The notes beneath the pieces are model-generated. The model had not been told where the DNA came from, searched no databases, and saw only the letters and a list, made by a program, of their open reading frames with translations. A stretch of 64,000 nt of DNA from IMG/VR virus record IMGVR_UViG_3300019776_000194, positions 20,395 through 84,394 of that record, one strand, 5' to 3'. This DNA comes from a virus. Positions 36,068-43,171 of the stretch are shown here, piece after piece. The translations under genes and the position numbers were made by a program. Numbering within the stretch: the stretch's first letter is position 1; each line of letters opens with the position of its first letter.

Positions 36068-37739
36068 TTATATAGTTGGTATTGGGGATGGTCTAGTAAA
36101 GGACGGTAAACTGAAGGTCGGAAGTGTGTGGGTTCGCATCAACGCCTTACATGCCGTACCAGTTGCGTCCCAATAATCGTCCTTCTGCTGTCGCTTTCCA
36201 TCTACAAAATCTTCTAATTCTGATAACAGTGGCTCAGTATCCCAACTTCCATCATCTAGAATTTTGACAAAACCTGCCTCAGCTAATGTCAAGAATGGCT
36301 GCATTCTGTGTAGTTTACTTTTTGTACCGCCAGACTTATCAATTCTTGCATCGACACCAGCTTCAATTAATGTCTTAACAAAAAACATAGTGGCTGCTTT
36401 AGCTGCTACACCTACGTCTTCAGGTAAGTACACTGCAGGTGAATGTCCTATAGCCTTATCTCTACGGTCTGTTTCTGCAATGTGTTCCATTACACCGTTA
36501 ATTAGAGACCTGTATCGTTCTCCGTGATGGATAATGTAATAGCCCGATTTTGTCTTAGACATCATTACAGATGCAGTCCAGTCAGGGTCTGGATAAGCTT
36601 CAGAAGGTAAACTACCTGCAATATCCATACCACGAACTGTTGCTACAATGTCATCAGGAAGTTCTGTAATTACTTCGCACCAATCTCTTTTAAAAAATCC
36701 TCTTGACTCTTCTTTCGCATGCCACGACCCTAAGTAGAGACGTTCACGTTCAGTGCGCTTCAAGTTCTCCAAACGAGCTACGTAGTTTGGATTCAAGATT
36801 TTCATGATGGGGTTATCTTTAACCGTAGCAGAAATATAAGTATATGTTTGAGCTTGGATTTTATCTCCATACTTCTCAATCAACTCTTCTTTTGTATCTG
36901 CTGTTACTGTCACACCGCCATAAGTAGCGTAGTATCTCTCTTTACCAGACAATTCAGGAATGGGAATACCTGTTTCCATATCTAAATACGGCTGTACGAA
37001 TTGGTAAAGGTAGGAGGCTCTTGATGGGTTAGCTGTACAGATAAGTTGGTGAGGAGCTTGTGCTTTAGAGCGAATACGAGACTCTAGGTATTTGATTTGA
37101 GTTTCACTATGCCATTGAGCTTCATCGAAACAAACTAGTGAGAATTGCCCACCGTCAAAGTTGTTAATATCCCTATCTGCTTGACACACTTTAAACTGCA
37201 CTTGTGCTCCACTTGGGAATGTGGCTGTCATCTGTGGATGTGTCTTAAACTTTGCTCCGTAATCTTTCCACATATCTTGTGCTTCCATGAACAAACCACC
37301 AGCTTGTGAAAGCTGTGTGGATGTCTCACGAATGAATACACCTCTAAAATATGGGTCGTGAATGTATTTTAGAATTAACATTAACGCTTGGTGCGATTTG
37401 CCAGAACCTGCCATCTGACGTATTCAAAAGGGGTCGTTACACCCTTCCCGCTTTATTCAAGCTGCTGAAAGTCGCCTTTCAGATTAGACTATATCTTCTG
37501 ACTCCCCTGTTTCCACTCACTTGAGTGTACGGCTTTCGCCTAGTCGTTGAACCTTCCTGCAAACAGGCTTGGCTGCGGATTGTCTCTGTGAGAGTTTCCC
37601 GCAATTGAAGGGATGTTTTTAACGTGGAGGCACAGGATTATCTACCACCACCGAATATCACGAAATTAGACTTGCAATTCAGAAACTTCCTGTGAGCTTC
37701 TGAAGCAGGTGCTAATACTTTACGTTCTTTTTTGCTCAT
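36068..37739 (-). CDS. terL: Large terminase subunit (480 aa), split by a group I intron
   Basis: Packaging ATPase-nuclease. Exon 1 is 37739-37644 (32 codons, MSKKERKVLAP...FVIFGGG); exon 2 is 37414-36068 (448 codons). Splicing joins GGG to MAGSGKSHQ, restoring the Walker A motif GGGMAGSGKS across the junction. Walker B is VCFDEA; nuclease aspartates are in VRGMDIAGS, LPEDVGVAA and KDDYWDATG. The 480-residue total is normal for TerL. The first exon start ATG 37739 follows AAAGGAGTAAA. Without splicing only a 33-residue peptide would be made from exon 1 (stop TAA in the intron). So the two frames are one gene, not a pseudogene. Confidence 0.9.
37415..37643 (-). ncRNA. Group I self-splicing intron (229 nt, no ORF) in the terL P-loop
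   Basis: On the terL strand the conserved core elements occur in order: P AATTGCGGGA (37606-37597), Q AATCCGCAGCC (37581-37571), R GTTCAACGACTA (37552-37541) and S AAGATATAGTC (37497-37487). The 5' exon ends in U, with the U-G pair: exon GUGGUGGU pairs with intron GCCUCCAC in 7 of 8 positions, giving P1. The last intron base is G (omega G). The element resembles the IA-type introns of T4 genes. It lacks an endonuclease, so homing, if any, would depend on an enzyme encoded elsewhere. Confidence 0.92.
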
Positions 37740-37757
37740 TTTACTCCTTTAAATTCT

Positions 37758-37810
37758 GATAGCACACCACACTAACCTTGCTGCTATCTTAGGAGAACAT
37801 ATCTTCTCCT
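37758..37810 (-). other. Two hairpins in the terL leader
   Basis: GATAGCA/TGCTATC (37758-37764 with 37782-37788) and AGGAGAA/TTCTCCT (37791-37797 with 37804-37810) form strong 7-bp stems. The second one contains both an SD-like and an anti-SD-like arm. Both lie between the tri-loop element and the terL start and could gate it. Confidence 0.5.
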
Positions 37811-37837
37811 CTCACCTCAAAACAAAATTGCAAACAG

Positions 37838-37909
37838 AACGGCTCTACAACGTCACAGGAGAAAGCACGAAGGAGGAGAACGTGCCAAGGAGAATGACGG
37901 AGAGCCGTT
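37838..37909 (-). ncRNA. Symmetric three-tier stem-loop with repeated UUCUCC loops
   Basis: Seen in the DNA (coordinates on +): a 9-bp stem AACGGCTCT/AGAGCCGTT (37838-37846, 37901-37909); a 5-bp stem CGTCA/TGACG (37851-37855, 37895-37899); a 9-by-9 internal loop (37856-37864 CAGGAGAAA, 37886-37894 CAAGGAGAA); a 5-bp stem GCACG/CGTGC (37865-37869, 37881-37885); and an 11-base apical loop AAGGAGGAGAA. All three loops carry GGAGAA or GGAGGAGAA. As transcribed with the late genes (minus strand) they read UUCUCC, complementary to the early Shine-Dalgarno AAGGAGAA. On the plus strand they would be GGA loops like CsrA sponges. Only the late (minus) direction has a promoter and operon context. Function is inferred. 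Confidence 0.55.
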
Positions 37910-37978
37910 GTATTTACAATCTAAAGAGGTTTATAAGGAACTCCTCAATCCTACACGATGGCTGCAACCTACGAATAT

Positions 37979-38051
37979 TGGATGCGGTCGCCTGACTTGA
38001 ACAGGACTGAAAGCTTATGAGACTTTCGTGCAACCTTTACACTACCCCGCA
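37979..38051 (-). tRNA. tRNA-Met-like (anticodon CAU), CCA encoded, divergent arms
   Basis: Reading leftward: acceptor TGCGGGG, D arm GTGT-AAAGGTT-GCAC, anticodon arm AAAGT-CTCATAA-GCTTT (CAU at positions 34-36), a three-base variable loop, T arm around TTCAAGT, acceptor 3' strand GACCGCA, then T and CCA. The D and anticodon stems are clean. The acceptor has two mismatches at positions 6 and 7, and the T stem has only four good pairs plus one mismatch, so it may be weakened or degenerating. Lies between terS and terL in the late transcript. Confidence 0.62.
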
Positions 38052-38142
38052 ATTGTTCTTGCAGACCTCTCATCTACTCGTATGTTTTAATCTAAACATA
38101 TAAAATCAAGGGTTGGCTGATTCCATCCCATATTCTTTACAA

Positions 38143-38517
38143 TTAATCAACTTCAGCGATATTCTCAAAATCTAAAAGTGGTTGACTTTCATCATCTTCA
38201 TCATTATCATCTACAATAATACCGCCATTACGTTGAATACTTAAAAGCAACTCATGATGTTTTGCTGCAAACTCTTTATTCCTAGCTTTCTCAGCAGACT
38301 CAACTTTAATAGACTCCATGTGCATAGTCATAAGAAACTTTGCTGCTTCCATCCTATCTTTCCTACTTGCTGTAGGGTCATCTCTTACAGATACCAAGTA
38401 TGCCATAGATGGTTTATTTTCCTTGTTTAGCAATCGCTTCTGTATAGTAATCGAGTTCTTCTTGCTCTGAACACCTGTCCTTACTATCTCTCCTACTGAA
38501 TTATCTACATCACTCAT
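38143..38517 (-). CDS. Putative small terminase subunit (124 aa)
   Basis: Placed immediately upstream of terL with its own promoter, the usual terS position. It is basic and helical (SVGEIVRTGVQSKKNSITIQKRLLNKENKPSMAYLVSVRDD...RKDRMEAAKFLM), with an acidic C-terminus. The central segment resembles TerS DNA-binding helices, but I cannot name the family. ATG 38517 follows AGGAGATGT. A gap of 403 bases with a tRNA and structured RNA separates it from terL. Confidence 0.6.
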   Translation of the reverse strand: MSDVDNSVGEIVRTGVQSKKNSITIQKRLLNKENKPSMAYLVSVRDDPTASRKDRMEAAKFLMTMHMESIKVESAEKARNKEFAAKHHELLLSIQRNGGIIVDDNDEDDESQPLLDFENIAEVD

Positions 38518-38549
38518 ACATCTCCTGCTATTATTGTTCTGTTACGCTC

Positions 38550-38578
38550 ATTATACATACAAGATAGTCGTTTGTCAA
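38550..38578 (-). promoter_or_regulatory. Sigma70-type promoter of terS and the late block
   Basis: Leftward TTGACA (38573-38578), 17-base spacer, TATAAT (38550-38555), 33 bases before the terS start. This is the first promoter of the leftward late block. Confidence 0.88.
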
Positions 38579-38620
38579 GCCCCTTGCAAGAATATTAACA
38601 AATTTCTTAGAAGAAAGCAC

Positions 38621-38649
38621 TTGATTTTATTCACTTTGGGTGCTATAGT
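38621..38649 (+). promoter_or_regulatory. Rightward sigma70-type promoter of the 38.7-42 kb operon
   Basis: TTGATT (38621-38626), 17-base spacer, TATAGT (38644-38649), 33 bases before ATG 38682. It lies back-to-back with the terS promoter, 43 bases apart from the -35 boxes, so the two late/middle operons are divergent. Confidence 0.65.
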
Positions 38650-38681
38650 TTAATTTCTAGAAATGCTGACAAGGAAATTTA

Positions 38682-38891
38682 ATGGATAACACTATTGAAA
38701 TTACAAAACATGGAGATTGGGAAGTAGCAACAAAGAAATGTAAACTTGGGTATACTTCATGGGCAAAGAGGGGTAAAATTCAAGGAACAAATGCCGTAAA
38801 TGAAACAGGACAACATGTATGGTTCAATTTTGGTAATACTCGTGAAGAAGCTCGTAAAGCAATAACAAAAGAACTCAATATAGGAGAATAA
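38682..38891 (+). CDS. Small hypothetical protein (69 aa)
   Basis: First gene after the promoter; the upstream site is AAGGAAATTTA. Mixed alpha/beta with a NTREEARKAITKEL helix at the end. No family recognised. Confidence 0.62.
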   Translation: MDNTIEITKHGDWEVATKKCKLGYTSWAKRGKIQGTNAVNETGQHVWFNFGNTREEARKAITKELNIGE

Positions 38892-38892
38892 T

Positions 38893-38976
38893 ATGGAAGA
38901 ATACACAGAATTAGAATACCTAGATGTAAACGACTTTGTAGAGCACATGCTCGAAGAAGATGAATTTGATAATTAA
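38893..38976 (+). CDS. Very small acidic peptide (27 aa)
   Basis: ATG 38893 follows AGGAGAATA; stop TAA 38974-38976. Sequence is mostly acidic (LEYLDVNDFVEHMLEEDEF). Small but properly spaced between neighbours; could be chance. Confidence 0.4.
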   Translation: MEEYTELEYLDVNDFVEHMLEEDEFDN

Positions 38977-38991
38977 TAGAAAGGAAACACA

Positions 38992-39300
38992 ATGCAAGAA
39001 AAAACAATCACAGGAATGAACTTTGTACGCTTCATGCACGAAGTAGTATCAGCAGTAGAATCTGGCTATACACTCACACTGGAACCTCAACACGCTCCTG
39101 TAGGATACCCAAATTACAGTGTTACACTCGTACAATTGCAAGAGGATGAAAGCCTGTCAGTACAAGAGAAAGCAATTCTACAGGAGGTGGTAAATGAAAC
39201 TAAAGAGGAAGTTCCTGCTAAAGAAGTTCCAAATACTACTAAAGAATCTCCTGTCGAAGAAGCTCCGAAGAAACAGCAAGGACGACCTGCAAGGAAATAA
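38992..39300 (+). CDS. Hypothetical protein with a charged disordered tail (102 aa)
   Basis: ATG 38992 follows AAAGGAAACACA. Globular N-terminal 60 residues, then a P/E/K-rich low-complexity tail (EEVPAKEVPNTTKES) ending PARK. No family recognised. Confidence 0.62.
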   Translation: MQEKTITGMNFVRFMHEVVSAVESGYTLTLEPQHAPVGYPNYSVTLVQLQEDESLSVQEKAILQEVVNETKEEVPAKEVPNTTKESPVEEAPKKQQGRPARK

Positions 39301-39301
39301 A

Positions 39302-39466
39302 ATGAAACGTGTAACGTATCGTCTTGATAACGATGTCTATGACGTTGTAGAAACTACATCAGAATGGCTACTTATCGAATACACAGACGATGATTTTAAT
39401 ACAACTCTGAAACTAGAGTCTCACAAATATAGAAAGGAAGATGACGATGGGGGCGACAGCCGTTAA
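39302..39466 (+). CDS. Small hypothetical acidic protein (54 aa)
   Basis: Start at ATG 39302 (MKRVTYRLDNDVYDVVET), one base after the preceding stop, rather than the long frame beginning inside that gene. Ends in DDDGGDSR. Beta-type pattern; function unknown. Confidence 0.5.
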   Translation: MKRVTYRLDNDVYDVVETTSEWLLIEYTDDDFNTTLKLESHKYRKEDDDGGDSR

Positions 39467-39698
39467 TGAAATCACTGGTAAGATTATTAAAAGTGGTGTA
39501 GACAATTACAAAGACTATTGTGCTAATTTTGATTTGATTGGCAGTGGTGTACAGTATAAGCAACCTGAGACATTGTTTCCAGTAACTGTGCGAATTCCTA
39601 AAGATGTGTATAAAGCTTTCACAGAATTAGCAATTGAAACTGGAACAACTTTAGAGAAGTTGTTAGAGAAACAAGTTCTTAGTAATTTTAATAAATAG
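39441..39698 (+). CDS. Ribbon-helix-helix-like protein (85 aa)
   Basis: The C-terminal part VTVRIPKDVYKAFTELAIETGTTLEKLLEKQVLSNF has a beta strand then two helices, like a CopG/ParG-type DNA-binding domain. It may be a small transcription factor. Overlaps the preceding gene's end. ATG 39441 or 39447. Confidence 0.55.
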   Translation: MTMGATAVNEITGKIIKSGVDNYKDYCANFDLIGSGVQYKQPETLFPVTVRIPKDVYKAFTELAIETGTTLEKLLEKQVLSNFNK

Positions 39699-39713
39699 TA
39701 TTTTGTAGTAATA

Positions 39714-39738
39714 GCCAAGTATGCATCAAGTGCTTGGC
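39714..39738 (+). terminator. Hairpin between the RHH and PhoH genes
   Basis: GCCAAGTA/TGCTTGGC (39714-39721 with 39731-39738) forms an 8-bp stem (one wobble) with nine loop bases. The following AGTTTAAC is only a weak U tract. A partial terminator or RNA-processing site. Confidence 0.4.
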
Positions 39739-39766
39739 AGTTTAACTTTAATGTGGAGGTATCTAC

Positions 39767-40507
39767 ATGGCTCGCGTAATTAGCAAAAAAACTAAAAAAT
39801 CCCCTGAAACTGCACCTGTAATCAAAGAGAAATTCTTGGAACAGCGTAAACTTGAAATTGAAAGTAAACCAATTGTTCCGATGAACGAACGGCAAGCCGA
39901 ATACTTCAAAGCTATCAAAGACTATGATTTGATTGTTGCAACAGGTTTCGCAGGTTCCTCGAAGACATTTATTGCAACTTGTATGGCTGCAGACGCATGG
40001 CGAACAGGGGTTTGTAATAAGATTGTACTTACTAGACCCTCTGTGTCAGACTCTAAGAGTCTTGGTTATTTTGGTGGTGATAAGGACATGAAAGTGAAGA
40101 ACTGGATTATGCCAATGTTATCTGTGTTGTATCAACGCATGGGTAAAGATGTAGTTGATGAAGCAATTGCAGATGGTAATATTCAACTACAGCCTTTAGA
40201 GACAATCAAAGGGATGAGTTATGGAAGAGGTACATGGGTTATAGCGGATGAAGTCCAAGACTGCAAGATTTCTGAAATTAAGTCTATTATCACTCGTGGT
40301 GGTGGTTGCAAGATGATTTTATGTGGAGATGTTGCACAATCTGCTTTAAACAGTGATAGCGGGCTTGCCATTTTTTCAAGAATTATTGAAAAGAATCCTC
40401 GCTTAAAAGAGTCTGTGGCACGTATTGACTTTGACTCTTACGAGCATATTGTACGCAGTAAGACATGTAAAGATTTGATTATTGCATTTGATAAATCAGG
40501 GTACTAA
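39767..40507 (+). CDS. PhoH-like ATPase (246 aa)
   Basis: P-loop ATPase of the PhoH family, common in phage genomes and often thought to act on RNA or under phosphate stress; its role in infection is not established. Walker A is GFAGSSKT (residues 60-67, S where most have G) and Walker B is VIADEVQD (D161-E162). VLTRPSVSD and CGDVAQSALN are family-like. The N-terminus is basic. ATG 39767 follows GGAGGTATCTAC. Confidence 0.85.
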   Translation: MARVISKKTKKSPETAPVIKEKFLEQRKLEIESKPIVPMNERQAEYFKAIKDYDLIVATGFAGSSKTFIATCMAADAWRTGVCNKIVLTRPSVSDSKSLGYFGGDKDMKVKNWIMPMLSVLYQRMGKDVVDEAIADGNIQLQPLETIKGMSYGRGTWVIADEVQDCKISEIKSIITRGGGCKMILCGDVAQSALNSDSGLAIFSRIIEKNPRLKESVARIDFDSYEHIVRSKTCKDLIIAFDKSGY

Positions 40508-40508
40508 C

Positions 40509-41306
40509 ATGAAGATGTCCTCCGCACAACAGAAATCTATCAAAACAAAAGCTACCTTTCTTGGAAAAACTTTTAAAAGTAAAGACTGTGGGGATTTTAC
40601 AGTATTAGACTATTTAAATTCTAAACAGGTACTCATACAATTTAATAAAACAAAGTCTCAAAAATGGTGTGAATTGAAAGCAGTCAGAAGTGGCGGTGTT
40701 AAAGACCCTAATTTCCCATCTATATACGGAGTTGGATTTATAGGAGAGGGTGAATTCTCTTCTAGATTTGTGGGCGGTGCAAATACACCGTGTTATGACT
40801 CATGGAGAGGGATGCTCAGACGTTGCTACTCTGAAGAAAGTCTTATTAAAAGTCCTACTTATGCAGGATGCTCTGTGGCAGAAGAATGGCACAACTTTCA
40901 AAACTTTGCTGCATGGTATTATGAAAACTTAAAAGGTGTATCTGGAAAAGTTCACCTAGATAAAGACATTCTCAAGAAAGGGAACAAGATTTACTGCAAA
41001 GAAAATTGCTGCCTTGTTAACGTCCAAATCAATTCATTATTTACTGGAGCTAGTATAGTAAATAGGGGTAAGTACCCACTAGGGGTGTTTCTAAGGAAAA
41101 GAAATGGAATGTTTGTTGCGCAAGTAACTAAAGGAAATGGTGCGCAGGAATTTTTAGGTGAGTATAATACACCTGAACAAGCTTTTTATGTCTATAAAAA
41201 GCACAAAGAAGATTTTGTAAAGCAAGTCGCAAACAAGTACAAAGACAGTATTAGAGAAGATGTTTATTTAGCTCTAATGAACTACACTGTCTCAATCGAA
41301 GATTAA
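40509..41306 (+). CDS. HNH/AP2-type homing endonuclease (265 aa)
   Basis: I take ATG 40509; upstream codons overlap the PhoH gene. N-terminal 65 residues form a small module (FKSKDCGDFTVLDYLNSKQVLIQF...GVKDPN) also seen in the endonuclease at 48525. The middle has CYDSWRGMLRRCYSEES, GCSVAEEW, HLDKDIL and NCCLVNVQINSLF, an HNH-like region, then the AP2-like GVFLRKRNGMFVAQVTKGNG...EFLGEYNTPEQAFYVYK. Paralogue of the gene at 1-600. Inserted between the PhoH-like and ClpP-like genes. Confidence 0.82.
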   Translation: MKMSSAQQKSIKTKATFLGKTFKSKDCGDFTVLDYLNSKQVLIQFNKTKSQKWCELKAVRSGGVKDPNFPSIYGVGFIGEGEFSSRFVGGANTPCYDSWRGMLRRCYSEESLIKSPTYAGCSVAEEWHNFQNFAAWYYENLKGVSGKVHLDKDILKKGNKIYCKENCCLVNVQINSLFTGASIVNRGKYPLGVFLRKRNGMFVAQVTKGNGAQEFLGEYNTPEQAFYVYKKHKEDFVKQVANKYKDSIREDVYLALMNYTVSIED

Positions 41307-41315
41307 GGAGAACCC

Positions 41316-42089
41316 ATGAAAGAAAAATTCAACAAACAATTAGCTAAGAACCCATTCTTTGACGATAACAAAGTCCCTGTTAGCTATTCTCCAAGCAAAT
41401 GTGGGCGTTTCACTGTAGACATCTATGACTATATCGAATCTCCTTCACAGTTCTCCGACATGATAGATGCCCTAGGTATGATGGAGCAAGATGATGAAAT
41501 GGTAGTTAATTTACAATCAGGTGGAGGTTGTCTTAACACTACTGATACACTTCTACATGCTCTACGTAAGACAAAGGGACAAGTTCACTTTATTGCTACA
41601 GGATTCAATGCCTCTGCTGCAACAATTCTCTTGCTGGACGCACCATCCTTTGAACTCAGTGAAGACTTCACAGCTCTGATACACTGTGGGTCGCTTGGAG
41701 ACGCTGGCAACTTAAATGAGATGCGCCAGAGTGCAGCTTTCCACATCTCACGTATGGAGAAATTGTTACGTAATACTTACGCTGGATTTATGTCTGAGAA
41801 AGAAATTGAAGACATGCTGAATGGCAAGGATTTGTTACTTGATAGTGAACAGTGGTGTGAACGACACGAACAGCGCAACAAGTGGATGCAAGAGCAAGTA
41901 GAGAAGTTCGAGAAGGCTGCTCAGAAGGCGTTAAAAGCCCCTAAGAAACCACGTAAGAAGAAAGTTGATAGTGAGGTAGCCAAAACTGATACGAAGGCTT
42001 CTGAGAGCTTTAAAGGCTTGGAAACAGGCTTTGATATGCCAGAAGAAGAGTTGATGTTTTTGGAGAAAGCTGTAAATACTAAGAAGTAA
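41316..42089 (+). CDS. ClpP-like serine protease (257 aa)
   Basis: ClpP fold: NLQSGGG around residues 65-71, catalytic serine S100 in GFNASAATILLLDAP, histidine H123 in LIHCGS, and aspartate D172 in GKDLLLD. S-to-H spacing of 23 is close to ClpP. The C-terminal 60 residues are a K/A/E-rich tail not found in ClpP. It differs from the S49 prohead protease at 32909. A virion or regulatory protease is possible. ATG 41316 follows AAGGAGAACCC. Confidence 0.8.
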   Translation: MKEKFNKQLAKNPFFDDNKVPVSYSPSKCGRFTVDIYDYIESPSQFSDMIDALGMMEQDDEMVVNLQSGGGCLNTTDTLLHALRKTKGQVHFIATGFNASAATILLLDAPSFELSEDFTALIHCGSLGDAGNLNEMRQSAAFHISRMEKLLRNTYAGFMSEKEIEDMLNGKDLLLDSEQWCERHEQRNKWMQEQVEKFEKAAQKALKAPKKPRKKKVDSEVAKTDTKASESFKGLETGFDMPEEELMFLEKAVNTKK

Positions 42090-42096
42090 TTTAGAA

Positions 42097-42130
42097 GCCT
42101 GCTACTTAACTGTAGCGGGCTTTTATTTTA
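42097..42130 (+). terminator. Strong intrinsic terminator after the ClpP-like gene
   Basis: GCCTGCTAC/GTAGCGGGC (42097-42105 with 42112-42120) plus TTTTATTTTA. Ends the 38.7-42 kb operon. Confidence 0.9.
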
Positions 42131-42142
42131 TGGAGAATTATG

Positions 42143-42171
42143 TTGACAAGGATAATTGAGTTGTGTAATAT
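42143..42171 (+). promoter_or_regulatory. Sigma70-type promoter for the 42-46 kb genes
   Basis: TTGACA (42143-42148), 17-base spacer, TAATAT (42166-42171), immediately after the terminator and 40 bases before ATG 42211. Confidence 0.82.
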
Positions 42172-42210
42172 ACGTGCTGTCGCTGTGACAAACAGTTTAA
42201 AGGGGGAAAT

Positions 42211-42408
42211 ATGATTTGGATTGTCTTATACTTAGTGTCTAGCTTAATAACATTAATTCTAATTATAAAAGAGGAATATGATAGAGGTATTGATTTGAAA
42301 TTAGGTTGGTTACTGCTGTTTATTATAGTCTGCCTTGTTCCAATTGTAAATTTAGCTTGGTTGAGTAGTGTCAGAGAAATAACTATTTTGAAAGGAAAGA
42401 AACAATGA
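42211..42408 (+). CDS. Two-span membrane protein (65 aa)
   Basis: Hydrophobic spans about 2-20 and 31-50 (WLLLFIIVCLVPIVNLAW). ATG 42211 follows AAAGGGGGAAAT. Stop overlaps the next start (ATGA). Confidence 0.6.
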   Translation: MIWIVLYLVSSLITLILIIKEEYDRGIDLKLGWLLLFIIVCLVPIVNLAWLSSVREITILKGKKQ

Positions 42409-42566
42409 ACGTGTATTACTATTACAGGAAACAAGACGGAACACTAGGTAAATTACTGGATGAATCTCCAGAGGCTATCGAGAATATTGATGATACATTA
42501 GCATTTGCTAAAGAGGAGTGGAAGTCTACTCGTGTGTTGGCTGTTATTGAAGGGGGTAAAGAGTGA
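42405..42566 (+). CDS. Small hypothetical protein (53 aa)
   Basis: Starts at ATGA (42405-42408) and stops at TGA 42564-42566 overlapping the next GTG. Sequence YYYYRKQDGTLGKLLDESPEAI suggests a small beta plus helix fold. Function unknown; coupling to both neighbours supports it. Confidence 0.55.
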   Translation: MNVYYYYRKQDGTLGKLLDESPEAIENIDDTLAFAKEEWKSTRVLAVIEGGKE

Positions 42567-42859
42567 GTAAAACATTACAGGAGCGTGCTATAAATAAACT
42601 TAACTCTATGACTTCAGATGAATTAGTAGAATCAATGAGAAAGCACGGATTTAAATTTGAAGGAGATGAAATGACTCGAAAACTAGCGACTGTCAGAGAT
42701 TTACACAAACTCTGTACCTCGTTAATTGAAGATGGATTTATAGAGGCTGAATTATCATTTAATGATGAATATGGAATAGACTTAGGAGATTTTGGTTACA
42801 TAGACTATGAAGTATTCAAATCTGTAAATGGTAAGACATATATTGATATTCAACCTTAA
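42563..42859 (+). CDS. Hypothetical protein (98 aa), GTG start
   Basis: GTG 42563 overlaps the preceding stop; AAGGGGGTAAAGAG is the ribosome-binding site. Helical N-terminus (LQERAINKLNSMTSDELVESM), then a beta C-terminus. No family recognised. Confidence 0.62.
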   Translation: MSKTLQERAINKLNSMTSDELVESMRKHGFKFEGDEMTRKLATVRDLHKLCTSLIEDGFIEAELSFNDEYGIDLGDFGYIDYEVFKSVNGKTYIDIQP

Positions 42860-42868
42860 GGAGAGCGT

Positions 42869-43171
42869 ATGAGTTACAAGCACGTAAAACTATTAACAGA
42901 AGCTGTGAAGCTTCCTCGTACAAAAGCTAATAACGACCAGCTCTGCACAAAGATTGAAGAGATCATTGCTTCTGTGCAATACACTACTAAAGAATACACA
43001 TATACACAAGGACGACAGCTCAAGAATATGATATGCTTGTGGATTACTGATAATATGACGACAGTAGGTATGACTTTTGAAGCTACTAAGCAATTTAAAC
43101 AAGGCACGACTCGCGTTAAGTGGGTTGAGAGTGTACTAAAACCGTTAGCATTACAATTGGAGGATTTATGA
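42869..43171 (+). CDS. Hypothetical protein (100 aa), paralogue of 46046-46381
   Basis: Begins YKHVKLLTEAVKLPRTK and ends KWVESVLKPLALQLEDL; the 46046 protein begins KKHVELLMEAVNIPESE and ends EWAETILAPLALELPDE. The two share the same frame architecture, with different middles. Coupled to the NADAR gene by a four-base overlap (ATGA). Function unknown. Confidence 0.7.
   Translation: MSYKHVKLLTEAVKLPRTKANNDQLCTKIEEIIASVQYTTKEYTYTQGRQLKNMICLWITDNMTTVGMTFEATKQFKQGTTRVKWVESVLKPLALQLEDL

Noticed and set aside
36068-37739. Two separate terminase frames that could be read as a frameshifted pseudogene
   Set aside because: The spacer carries group I intron P, Q, R, S and P1 pairing, and exact splicing restores the reading frame and Walker A motif.
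38041-38060. A second AATTGCGGGG resembling a group I P element
   Set aside because: No matching Q, R or S elements; the bases are explained by the tRNA acceptor and D arm.
38893-38976. Many frames shorter than 30 codons, including an 11-codon frame at 63767 and a 17-codon frame ending at 51927
   Set aside because: Too short to separate from chance; only those with strong spacing or coupling are listed, with low confidence.
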